From Microbacterium dextranolyticum (lineage in GTDB: Bacteria; Actinomycetota; Actinomycetes; Actinomycetales; Microbacteriaceae), in assembly GCF_016907295.1 (NCBI RefSeq), contig NZ_JAFBBR010000001.1, positions 496,001-560,000 of the forward strand: a stretch of 64,000 bases of DNA, read 5' to 3'. Positions 11,808 through 19,249 of the stretch are shown in pieces; position 1 is the stretch's first letter; every line of letters begins with the position of its first letter. A program made the position numbers and the translations under genes. The notes beneath the pieces were generated by a model that searched no databases, had not been told where the DNA came from, and saw only the letters and a program-made list of their open reading frames with translations.

Positions 11808-12431
11808 ATGACCGAGATCGTCACCTCGTACCCCGAGCTCGCCCGCCCCGAGGCGTTCACGCAGCAGGGGCTCGGCTGGGTGCCGTGGCTGCTGCCGGTC
11901 GCCGAAGACGAGCTGACCGGCATCCAGCGTGACGCGCTCATCGAGCCCGCTCGCGCGAAGATGCCGTACTTCCGGCTGCTCGCCCGCGATCCCGAGGCCC
12001 TGCACGCGCGGACCCTCACCGACCTCGACATCTTCTACAACGTCGCGGGGGGCATCGGCCGTGCCGAGCGCGAGCTCGCGGCTGCCGCGACGTCGCGCCG
12101 CAACGGGTGCGTCTTCTGCGCGTCCGTGCACGCCGCCTCCGCCACCCGCGAGTCCGGGCGCGAGGCCGACGTGCAGCGCCTGCTCGACGACGGTGTCGAC
12201 GCCGACCTCGGCGACGAGACCTGGAACGCGGTCGTCGCGGCATCCGTCGCCCTCGCCGACACCCCGCTCGACTTCGGCCCGGACGACATCGCGCGCCTGC
12301 GCGCCGCGGGCCTGGGTGACGCCGAGATCGTCGACGTCATCGGCGGTGCCGCCTTCTTCAACTGGGCGAACCGGCTGATGCTCTCGCTCGGCGAACCCGA
12401 GGTTCCCGCCCGACGCTCTTCCACCCGATAG
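11808..12431 (+). CDS. Alkylhydroperoxidase-domain protein, Avi_7169-like
   Basis: 207-aa AhpD-like helical protein. It carries the redox motif CVFCASVH (about residues 103-110), i.e. CxxCxxxH, with a glutamate in the helix before it (about residue 88). This is the expected proton-relay layout for peroxide, sulfenate or quinone reduction. The partner gene immediately upstream lacks cysteines. In this cassette the protein could remove the peroxide released by the flavin enzyme or process its product; neither is proven. The stop is followed by a repetitive GATAGCC/poly-C spacer before the VOC gene. Confidence 0.85.
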   Translation: MTEIVTSYPELARPEAFTQQGLGWVPWLLPVAEDELTGIQRDALIEPARAKMPYFRLLARDPEALHARTLTDLDIFYNVAGGIGRAERELAAAATSRRNGCVFCASVHAASATRESGREADVQRLLDDGVDADLGDETWNAVVAASVALADTPLDFGPDDIARLRAAGLGDAEIVDVIGGAAFFNWANRLMLSLGEPEVPARRSSTR

Positions 12432-12475
12432 CCCTATCCCCCCCCGATAGCCCCGATAGCGAGGACGCCCCCCCC
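12432..12475. repeat. Poly-C and GATAGCC repeats before the VOC gene
   Basis: The 44-nt spacer holds two runs of eight C (12438-12445 and 12468-12475) and GATAG motifs at 12446-12450 and 12455-12459, echoing the GATAG that carries the preceding stop codon. The second C8 run lies between the ribosome-binding GAGGA (12461-12465) and the ATG at 12476. Slippage there would change the spacing between the two. CTATC/GATAG (12434-12438 with 12446-12450) could also fold a small hairpin. Confidence 0.7.
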
Positions 12476-13123
12476 ATGAGCATTCCCACCCTTCTCGACC
12501 ACGTCGTGATCGCCGGCCCCGATCTTCCGGCCCTCATCGACTGGTTCGCCGAGCGCACCGGCGTCGTCGCCGCCCCCGGCGGCGCGCACCCGACCGGAAC
12601 CGCCAACGCGCTCGTCGCCCTCACCGTCGACGGCGCGCGCGGACCGCAGTACATCGAGCTCATCGGCCCCAACCCCGAGCGCACCGATCCGGCGCTGCCC
12701 GAGACCTTCGGCATCGCGACGCTCACGGGGCCGAGCGTGCAGGCGTACGCCGTGCACCCCGCCGACATCGAGGCGACCGTCGCCACGGCGCGCGCCGGCG
12801 GCTACGACCCGGGCGATGTCAGCGACCTGTCGCGCCGCACGCCCGACTGCACGCTGCTCGAGTGGCGGCTCACGCGCGGTGAGAACCGGCGCATCGACGT
12901 GCCGTTCCTCATCGACTGGGGCACGACGCCCCAGCCGGGCCTCAGCGACATCCCGGTGATCGAGCTCGTCTCGCTCGTGCGCACTGAGCCCGACCCCGCG
13001 CCGCTGCAGCAGATTCTCGGCGCGTACGACCTCGACGACGGCGTGGCCGAGGTCGTCGTCGGCGACGAGCCGGGCTTCCGACTGACGCTCCGCACGGCCA
13101 CCGGCGACCTCGTCGAGCTGTGA
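12476..13123 (+). CDS. VOC family protein (glyoxalase-like)
   Basis: 215-aa vicinal-oxygen-chelate-fold protein. It opens with the characteristic strand LLDHVVIAGPDLPALIDWF, has an EL/IEL metal-ligand-like strand (QYIELIGPNP) and a second repeat in the C-terminal half. This is the organisation of Glyoxalase_3-like proteins. The precise reaction is not readable from sequence. As a member of the transporter/monooxygenase cassette it may be an isomerase, a lyase or a binding protein for the oxidised product. Translation depends on GAGGA at 12461-12465 with a C8 run before the ATG. The stop overlaps the GTG start of the amidohydrolase gene. Confidence 0.82.
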   Translation: MSIPTLLDHVVIAGPDLPALIDWFAERTGVVAAPGGAHPTGTANALVALTVDGARGPQYIELIGPNPERTDPALPETFGIATLTGPSVQAYAVHPADIEATVATARAGGYDPGDVSDLSRRTPDCTLLEWRLTRGENRRIDVPFLIDWGTTPQPGLSDIPVIELVSLVRTEPDPAPLQQILGAYDLDDGVAEVVVGDEPGFRLTLRTATGDLVEL

Positions 13124-14418
13124 GCACCGACGTGCCCTCGGCCGCGGGCGCGGCGCCGGCCCTGCCGGGCGACGCCGAGCTCGCCGCCGCCGTCGAGCGG
13201 CTGCGCCCCGAGCTCGCCCGCCTCGCGCGTGAGCTGTACGACGAGCCCGAGATCGGCTTCGAGGAGCACGCCTCGGTCGCCCGGATCGCGGCGCTGCTCG
13301 CCGCGCACGGGGTGGATGCCGAGGTCGGAGCCTTCGGGCTCGACACCGCCCTGCGCGCCGTCGCCGGAGCGGCGGTCGGCGATGCGAGCGGCGCGAGCGA
13401 CCCCGGTGCGGGCGTCGCGGCATCCGCCCCGCACTTCGCGATCATCGCGGAGTACGACGCGCTGCCGGGGATCGGTCATGCGTGCGGGCACAACATCATC
13501 GCTGCGGTCGCGGTCGGTGCGTTCCTCGCGGCGGCGCCGGTCGTCGCTCGCCTCGGCGGCAGGCTGTCGCTGATCGGCACCCCCGCTGAGGAGAACGGCG
13601 GCGGCAAGGAGCTCATCATCCGCGCCGGAGGCTTCGACGACGTGGACGCCGCGGGCATGGTCCACCCCTCGAGCGGATCGGGCACGAGCTCCGTGCTCGG
13701 GCAGCGCACGAGCGGGGTGCGGCGGGTCGCCGTCACCTTCCATGGCCGCGCGGCGCACGCCGCCGGCGCGCCATGGCTCGGCCGCAACGCGCTCGACGGC
13801 GTCGTCACGGCGTACCAGAGCGTCGCGCAGCTGCGTCAGCACATCCTGCCGACCGACCGCCTGCACGGGATCATCACCGACGGCGGCGCGGCGCCCAACA
13901 TCGTCCCGGAGCGCGCGTCGGCCCTGTTCTACGTGCGCTCGGCCGACGTTCCGGCGCTGCGCGAGCTCACCGACCGGGTCGTCGCAGTGCTCGAGGGTGC
14001 GGCGCTCGCCACCGGCACCCGCGCCGAGATCGACGTCGACCCCGTGCCCCCGTACCTGCCGTTGCAGACCAACACGGCGCTGACCTCGCGCTGGACCGAG
14101 GCGTTCGCCGAGCGCGGCCACGAGATCCCGCCGCCGGCCGCGCCGCCGCAGGGGGGACCCTCCACCGACATGGGCAACGTCAGCCGGCTCGTGCCCTCGA
14201 TCCACCCCTCGCTCGGGCTCGGCGGCCCCGACGACGTCTTCCCGCACAACGCGGCCTTCGCCAACCTCACGGTGCTGCCCGCCGCGATCGACGCGCTGGT
14301 GGATGCCGCCGCCGCCCTCGCCGCGACGGCTGTCGCCTACGTCGCCGACCCCGAGCTGCGCGCCGCTGCCGCGGCGGAGTTCGCGGCATCCGGGGGCCCC
14401 TCCCGCTGGGAGGGGTGA
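13120..14418 (+). CDS. M20-family amidohydrolase / aminoacylase
   Basis: 432-aa cytosolic metal-dependent amidohydrolase of peptidase family M20D (AbgB/hippurate hydrolase type). Seen in sequence: LYDEPEIGFEEHAS near the N-terminus, the AEYDALPGIGHACGHN segment with metal-binding Cys/His, GTPAEENGGGK with the catalytic Glu, a dimerisation domain, and the late PSIHPSLGLGG histidine ligand. It starts at GTG 13120, overlapping the VOC stop. Such enzymes remove N-acyl groups from amino acids or aryl amines. This fits a pathway in which the imported compound is de-acylated before or after oxidation. It is the last gene of the cassette and is followed by a palindrome-rich spacer. Confidence 0.9.
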   Translation: MSTDVPSAAGAAPALPGDAELAAAVERLRPELARLARELYDEPEIGFEEHASVARIAALLAAHGVDAEVGAFGLDTALRAVAGAAVGDASGASDPGAGVAASAPHFAIIAEYDALPGIGHACGHNIIAAVAVGAFLAAAPVVARLGGRLSLIGTPAEENGGGKELIIRAGGFDDVDAAGMVHPSSGSGTSSVLGQRTSGVRRVAVTFHGRAAHAAGAPWLGRNALDGVVTAYQSVAQLRQHILPTDRLHGIITDGGAAPNIVPERASALFYVRSADVPALRELTDRVVAVLEGAALATGTRAEIDVDPVPPYLPLQTNTALTSRWTEAFAERGHEIPPPAAPPQGGPSTDMGNVSRLVPSIHPSLGLGGPDDVFPHNAAFANLTVLPAAIDALVDAAAALAATAVAYVADPELRAAAAAEFAASGGPSRWEG

Positions 14419-14466
14419 CGCGGGCGCGCCGCGCGGCGCGCGCCGTGCGATCGTGCGACGTCGACG

Positions 14467-14540
14467 AACTCCGCAGATGGTGGCGTACTCCGCAGGCATC
14501 CGGGCGTTCGGGTGCGGAGTTCGTGACATTCTGCGGAGTT
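14467..14540. repeat. Four-arm palindromic element, copy A
   Basis: A 74-nt element with four related arms: AACTCCGCAG (14467-14476), ACTCCGCA (14487-14494), its inverse TGCGGAGT (14513-14520) and CTGCGGAGTT (14531-14540). Outer and inner arms pair perfectly. Each pair of same-direction arms is separated by 10 nt, a period of about 20 bp, or two helical turns. The loop contains GCATCC. A second copy with the same dimensions lies 185 bp downstream. Confidence 0.88.
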
Positions 14541-14651
14541 GGAGACGTTGGCCGGGTTGCTGGGGTGCGACGCCGCCGAGGCGTGCGGTCGGTGGTGGAT
14601 GCCAGGGGTGGCAAGAGCCCGTGGGCCGCGGCGTGCGGCGGCACGCGCAGG

Positions 14652-14725
14652 AACTCCGCAGATCGTCGCGTACTCCGCAGGCATCCGGGCGTTCGTGTGC
14701 GGACTTCGTGACATTCTGCGGAGTT
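14652..14725. repeat. Four-arm palindromic element, copy B
   Basis: A 74-nt second copy of the element at 14467-14540, in the same orientation and with the same spacing. Arms are AACTCCGCAG (14652-14661), ACTCCGCA (14672-14679), TGCGGACT (14698-14705, one mismatch) and CTGCGGAGTT (14716-14725). The 10-nt spacer before the last arm is identical to that in copy A, and the other spacer differs at two positions. Confidence 0.88.
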
Positions 14726-14944
14726 CGTGAGGGAGCGCCGGGTCGCTGAGGGAAGCTGGCACGTCACGGGATGCCACGGCCCAGATGCCACGTGCGGGAT
14801 GCCACGGCCCGGATGCGATCCCACGGTGCCCAGTGACGCCACGCCCCGGACGCCACGTTCCCCGGACGCCACACGCCCGTACGTGGAGGCCGCGGCGCGC
14901 GCAAGGGGGCTCGACCCCGCCCGCGACCGGGGCAGGATGGTGCC

Positions 14945-16723
14945 ATGACGATCGAGGTGTGGGCTCCGAAGGCCGAACGGGTGCGACTGCGGCGGCCGGG
15001 GCGCGACGATGTCGAGCTCGTCGCCACGGACGCGGGGTGGTGGCGGTCGGATGCCTCACCGGAGCCCGGCGAGGAGTACGGGTTCGTGCTGGGCGACGCC
15101 GATGTCGCCCGCCCCGACCCGCGGTCCCGCCGTCAGCCCCGCGGAGTGCACGAGCTGTCGGCGGCGGACGACCCGGCATCCTTCGTCTGGACCGACGGGG
15201 GCTGGAGCGGGCGCCGCCTCGACGGCGGGCTGATCTACGAGCTGCACGTCGGCACGTTCACGCCCGAGGGCACGCTCGACGCGGCGGCGGGCAGGCTCGC
15301 GTATCTGGTCGATCTCGGCGTCACCCACGTCGAACTCCTGCCGGTCAACGCGTTCAACGGCACCCACAACTGGGGCTACGACGGCGTGCTCTGGTACGCC
15401 GTGCAGGAGGAATACGGCGGACCCGAGGCCTACCGCCGGTTTGTCGACGCCGCGCATGCGGCTGGCCTCGCGGTCATCCAGGACGTCGTCTACAACCACC
15501 TCGGGCCGTCGGGCAACTACCTTCCCGAGTTCGGGCCGTACCTGCGCGAAGGTCCCGGAAACACCTGGGGTGCGAGCGTCAACCTCGACGAACGCGCGGT
15601 GCGCGACTACATCGTGGACAACGCCCTGATGTGGTTGCGCGACTTCCACGTCGACGGGTTGCGGCTGGATGCCGTGCACGCCCTGCACGAGTCGGACGGC
15701 ACTCCCGTGCACATCCTCGCCGAGCTCTCCGCACGCGTCGATGCGCTGGCCGAACAGGTCGGCCGACCTCTCACCCTGATCGCCGAGAGCGACCTCAACG
15801 ACCCCGTGATGATCACGCCGCGCGCGGAGGGCGGCTATGGCATCCATGCGCAGTGGGTGGATGACTGGCACCACGCCGCCCACGTCGCCCTCACCGGCGA
15901 GACCGCGGGGTACTACTCCGATTTCGCCGACCCCGAGGCGCTGCCCAAGACCTGGCGCGGCGGCTTCTTCCACGACGGCACCTACTCGTCGTTCCGGGAG
16001 GAGGACTGGGGCGCTCCGGTTTCGCTCGACGCCCCGTCGTGGCGATTCGTCGAGTTCGCCCAGGACCACGACCAGGTCGGCAACCGTGCGGCGGGCGACC
16101 GGCTCAGCCAGTCGCTGTCGTTCGAGCGCCTCGCGGTGGCGGCAGTGCTCACGATGACCGCGCCGGGCACGCCCATGCTGTTCATGGGGGAGGAGTGGGG
16201 GGCATCCACCCCCTGGCAGTTCTTCACCTCGCACCCCGAGCCCGAGCTCGCCGAGGCGACCCGTCGAGGGCGCACCGCCGAGTTCGCCCGCATGGGGTGG
16301 GATCCGGCGCTCGTCCCCGATCCGAACGATCCGGCCACGTTCGAGCGCTCGAAACTCGACTGGGCCGAGGCGGAGCAGGGCGACCATGCGCGGCTGCTGT
16401 CGCTCTACCGGGGGCTTGCGAGGCTGCGGCGGGAGCACCCCGAGCTCACCGACTCGGATCGAACCGGCCACGGCGCCGAAAACGTCGGGCCCGGCCGGTG
16501 GATCCTGCACCGCGCGGCCGCGACGGTGTACGTCAATCTGTCGGATGCCCCGTGGACGATCGAGTCAGGGCCTGGCGATGAGGTCTGGATCTCGACGGGC
16601 GCGGCCGACGGGACGCCCGTGCCCGAGGGTGCCTTCGTGCTGACGCCTGAATCCGCCGGAGTGGTGGGGCCGGCGGCATCCTCGCGTATGACTCGTCGAT
16701 ACGCGGAGAACACCGCCGAGTGA
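14945..16723 (+). CDS. treZ: Malto-oligosyltrehalose trehalohydrolase TreZ
   Basis: GH13_10 enzyme, 592 aa, that releases trehalose from maltooligosyl trehalose made by TreY. There is an N-terminal immunoglobulin-like domain (about 1-90), then the catalytic barrel. Active-site residues are Asp242 in GLRLDAVHA, Glu281 in IAESDLND and Asp376 in [23 protein letters not shown] is the family form of conserved region I. Start at ATG 14945 with CAGGATGG upstream. It completes the glgX-treY pathway but is separated from it by the 10-kb ABC/monooxygenase cassette, so it needs its own promoter or long read-through. Confidence 0.95.
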   Translation: MTIEVWAPKAERVRLRRPGRDDVELVATDAGWWRSDASPEPGEEYGFVLGDADVARPDPRSRRQPRGVHELSAADDPASFVWTDGGWSGRRLDGGLIYELHVGTFTPEGTLDAAAGRLAYLVDLGVTHVELLPVNAFNGTHNWGYDGVLWYAVQEEYGGPEAYRRFVDAAHAAGLAVIQDVVYNHLGPSGNYLPEFGPYLREGPGNTWGASVNLDERAVRDYIVDNALMWLRDFHVDGLRLDAVHALHESDGTPVHILAELSARVDALAEQVGRPLTLIAESDLNDPVMITPRAEGGYGIHAQWVDDWHHAAHVALTGETAGYYSDFADPEALPKTWRGGFFHDGTYSSFREEDWGAPVSLDAPSWRFVEFAQDHDQVGNRAAGDRLSQSLSFERLAVAAVLTMTAPGTPMLFMGEEWGASTPWQFFTSHPEPELAEATRRGRTAEFARMGWDPALVPDPNDPATFERSKLDWAEAEQGDHARLLSLYRGLARLRREHPELTDSDRTGHGAENVGPGRWILHRAAATVYVNLSDAPWTIESGPGDEVWISTGAADGTPVPEGAFVLTPESAGVVGPAASSRMTRRYAENTAE

Positions 16724-16784
16724 CCGGGTCCGTCGCCTGTCAAGGGACTGCCATCGGCGCCGTGGAACGCATACCGTCGATGGC

Positions 16785-17639
16785 ATGACCTCATCCCCCC
16801 GCCCCGAGGCCGATCTCCATCCGCCGGCCGATCGCCCTGCTCGCGTGACCGACCTCGCCCGTCAGATCGTCGTGATCTCGGCCGTCGTCTTCATGATCAT
16901 CGCCGCGATGTTCGGGGTGGGACTGTTCGGCGGCACGAATGTGCGCGACCTGCAGAACGGCGCGCTCGCCGCGGATGCCACGGCGCTCGCCCCGGCGACC
17001 CAGGCGTTCTCGATCTGGTCGGTCGTCTACCTCTTGATGATCGCGTACGCGATCTGGCAGGCCCTGCCCGGCGAGCGCACGCGCGAGCGGCAGCGGACGG
17101 TCGGCTGGTGGGTCGCCCTCACCGCCGTGCTCAACGGTGGATGGCTCCTCGCCGCGCAGTATCTGAACCTTCTCGCGACCGTGGTGGCGATCGTGGCGCT
17201 CCTCGTCGCCCTGTGCATCACGATGCGTCGGCTCGTGCTCTCGCCGGCCGAGCGCTGGATGGATCGCCTGCTGCTCGACGGCACTGTCGGCATCCACCTG
17301 GGCTGGGTGGCTCTCGCCACCGTCGCGAACATCGCGGCGTGGCTGGGTGCCGAGGTGGTCCCCGCGCCCGGCGAGGCGGCGCAGACCGCCTGGGCGATCG
17401 GCGTTCTGGTGGTCGTGGGTCTCATCGGGGTCGCGCTGGTCGTCGGTGCGGGTGGACGGATCGCCCCCGCCCTCGCCATGGCGTGGGGTCTCGTCTGGAT
17501 TGGCGCCGCCCGCACCTCGGGCGAGCCGCATGCGCCCGCCGTCGGAGCCACGGCGTTCATCGTGGCCGCCGTGATCCTGTTGTCTGCCGCGCTGGCGATG
17601 GTGCGCCGCCGCACGGTCGCCGGCGCCATCGGCGACTGA
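16785..17639 (+). CDS. TspO/MBR-related tryptophan-rich membrane protein
   Basis: 284-aa integral membrane protein with about seven to eight hydrophobic helices after a 25-residue polar N-terminus. Features such as QAFSIWSVVYLLMIAYAIWQ, LNGGWLLAAQYLN and a series of Trp residues at helix ends resemble the TspO/tryptophan-rich sensory protein group, but the protein is longer than the usual 160 aa five-helix TspO. A role in tetrapyrrole or stress-related transport is only family-level inference. It is monocistronic, 61 nt after treZ, and followed by a large repeat array. It could equally be an unrelated actinobacterial membrane family. Confidence 0.72.
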   Translation: MTSSPRPEADLHPPADRPARVTDLARQIVVISAVVFMIIAAMFGVGLFGGTNVRDLQNGALAADATALAPATQAFSIWSVVYLLMIAYAIWQALPGERTRERQRTVGWWVALTAVLNGGWLLAAQYLNLLATVVAIVALLVALCITMRRLVLSPAERWMDRLLLDGTVGIHLGWVALATVANIAAWLGAEVVPAPGEAAQTAWAIGVLVVVGLIGVALVVGAGGRIAPALAMAWGLVWIGAARTSGEPHAPAVGATAFIVAAVILLSAALAMVRRRTVAGAIGD

Positions 17640-17716
17640 CCCTGGCATCCGCCCCTCGCGCTGCGCGCTGCGGCGTGCGGCGTCGCGGCGTGCTGCGTCG
17701 CGGCGACACGGCGTCC

Positions 17717-18440
17717 GTGAGAAACCAGATTCGTGTCGAGAAACCGCGGCTGGGGGTGTTTCTTGTGCTCGAGATGGATTCTCGGCGGCGGCGGCAGCGG
17801 CAGCAGCGGCAGGGGCAGGGACAGGGGCGGCAGCAGTGGCAGCAACGACTGCAGCGCGCCGTAGCGGATGCCTGGTGGTGAGAAACCAGACTCGGGTCGA
17901 GAAACTAGGGCTAGGGGTGTTTCTCGCGCGGGAGATGCTTTCTCAGCGACGGCGGCGGCAGCAACGACTGCAGCGCGCCGTGGCAGGGCGCGTCGTGGCA
18001 GTAGCGCGGCGGTGGCGGATGCCTGGGGCGAGAAACCAGATTCGTGTCGAGAAACCAGGGCTTGCGGTGTTTCTCGCGCTGCAGATGGTTTCTCGGCAGC
18101 GGCAGCGGCAGCGGCAGCGGCAGCGGCAGCGGCAGCGGCAGCAGTTGCAGCGCGCCGTGTCAGGGCGCGCGGCGGCAGCGGCGCGCGGCGGACGCCTGGG
18201 GTGAGAAACCAGATTCGTGTCGAGAAACCAGGGCTTGCGGTGTTTCTCGCGCTGCAGATGGTTTCTCGGCAGCGGCAGCGGCAGCGGCAGCGGCAGCAGT
18301 TGCAGCGCGCCGTGTCAGGGCGCGCGGCGGCAGCGGCGCGCGGCGGACGCCTGGGGTGAGAAACCAGATTCGTGTCGAGAAACCAGGGCTTGCAGTGTTT
18401 CTCGTGCGGGAGATGGTTTCCCGAGCCGAGCCGAGCCGAG
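17717..18440. repeat. Five-unit array of GAGAAACCA palindromes with GGCAGC runs
   Basis: Five tandem units begin near 17717, 17878, 18029, 18201 and 18356, with a period of about 150-175 bp. Each unit carries a roughly 65-nt four-arm palindrome. In unit 3 the arms are GAGAAACCA (18030-18038), GAGAAACCA (18049-18057), GTTTCTC (18069-18075) and TGGTTTCTC (18086-18094). Both same-direction pairs have 10-nt spacers. Between palindromes lie runs of the hexamer GGCAGC and a block containing GCAGCGCGCCGTG. Units 3 and 4 are nearly identical and differ mainly in hexamer copy number. Unit 5 ends abruptly in a CCGAG run next to the amidotransferase stop. The stretch lies between genes facing each other; reading frames through it are repeat artefacts. 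Confidence 0.88.
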
Positions 18441-18448
18441 GCGCGGCC

Positions 18449-19174
18449 TCAGAACGCGGTGGCGAACGCGCGCAGGATGCGCGGAGGCTCGCTGAGCGAC
18501 GCGGCCAGCACCTGGGCGGCGATCGCGTCGTAGTCGCCGGCGGCGAAGTAGCCGTCGTCGCGATAGACGGCCATGCGTTCCGTGAAGGCGCGACCCGTCG
18601 GCTCGGGGTGGAACTGCGTCGCGTAGAGCGTCGTTCCGACCCGGTATGCCTGCACGGGGCATCCGTCGTTCTCGGCGAGCAGCACCGCCCCGTCGGGCAG
18701 CGTTCCCGTGCCCTCTTTATGCGCGGTCAGCGCGGTGAACGACTGTGCGAGGGGCCCGAACAGCGGGTCGCGGCGCCCCTCGTCGGTGAGGGTGACGACG
18801 GTCGGGCCGGTGTCTTCGGGGTACGCGCGCGTCACGTCGCCGCCCAGCACACGGGTGGCGACGCCGATCCCGTAGCAGGTGAAGAGCGCTGCGGTCTCTC
18901 CGGCGGCCGCGGCCGCGGCGAGACGGGCGAGGCCGTCCTCGACGCGGCGCTGTGCGTCGGTCTTGCTCGACTCGGGGTCGCTGACGTTGAACGGGCTGCC
19001 GCCGACGACGGCTCCGCGCCAGCGCGACGCAAAGTCGTCGGGCAGCGGGTCACGCACGAGATCCCAGCGCTCGAGCGCGGCCTCGTCGAGTCGCATCGCG
19101 GCGCGGAACGACTCGTACTCGGCCTCGGCGGCACCCGCTTGGGGGCGGGCGCAGAGATAGACGAGCGGAGCCAT
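18449..19174 (-). CDS. Class I glutamine amidotransferase (GATase1) protein
   Basis: 241-aa stand-alone glutamine amidotransferase domain, similar to the GATase half of GMP synthase or to gamma-glutamyl-hydrolase-like proteins. The nucleophile Cys100 is in FTCYGIG, and the His189/Glu191 dyad is in QFHPEP. All three catalytic residues are therefore present. The oxyanion-side motif GGSPFNVSD (about 58-66) is also seen. There is no synthetase domain and no synthetase gene adjacent, so the ammonia acceptor or substrate is unknown. Its 3' end abuts the repeat array. A 75-nt gap separates its start from the next gene on the same strand. Confidence 0.88.
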   Translation of the reverse strand: MAPLVYLCARPQAGAAEAEYESFRAAMRLDEAALERWDLVRDPLPDDFASRWRGAVVGGSPFNVSDPESSKTDAQRRVEDGLARLAAAAAAGETAALFTCYGIGVATRVLGGDVTRAYPEDTGPTVVTLTDEGRRDPLFGPLAQSFTALTAHKEGTGTLPDGAVLLAENDGCPVQAYRVGTTLYATQFHPEPTGRAFTERMAVYRDDGYFAAGDYDAIAAQVLAASLSEPPRILRAFATAF

Positions 19175-19249
19175 GGCGACGATTCTACGTCGGGGCGTCG
19201 CCTCGACGTCGGGTGTGTGACACCGCGACGGCGGGTGTGACGAGATGCG

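Larger units (their letters stand above)
14419..14944. repeat. Gene-free spacer with two four-arm palindromes and degenerate tandem repeats
   Basis: A 526-nt spacer between the cassette and treZ with no credible gene. It contains two copies of a 74-nt four-arm palindrome (14467-14540 and 14652-14725, listed separately). It also contains a run of degenerate GGATGCCACG / GGACGCCACG repeats at about 14767-14880. I see no transposase or terminal target duplication. The treZ promoter is presumably in the last 100 nt, but no clear -35/-10 pair stands out. Confidence 0.75.

Noticed and set aside
14419..14944. Insertion sequence or transposon remnant beside the inserted cassette
   Set aside because: The palindromes are only 74 nt, there is no transposase fragment in any frame and no target-site duplication was found.
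17717..18440. CRISPR array
   Set aside because: Repeats are long, palindromic internally and spaced by low-complexity hexamers, not by unique 30-40 bp spacers; no cas genes are present.
18044..19240. 398-codon plus-strand frame across the repeat array and the amidotransferase gene
   Set aside because: Its first part is translated repeat DNA (Gly-Ser runs), and the rest is antisense to a protein with an intact Cys-His-Glu triad.
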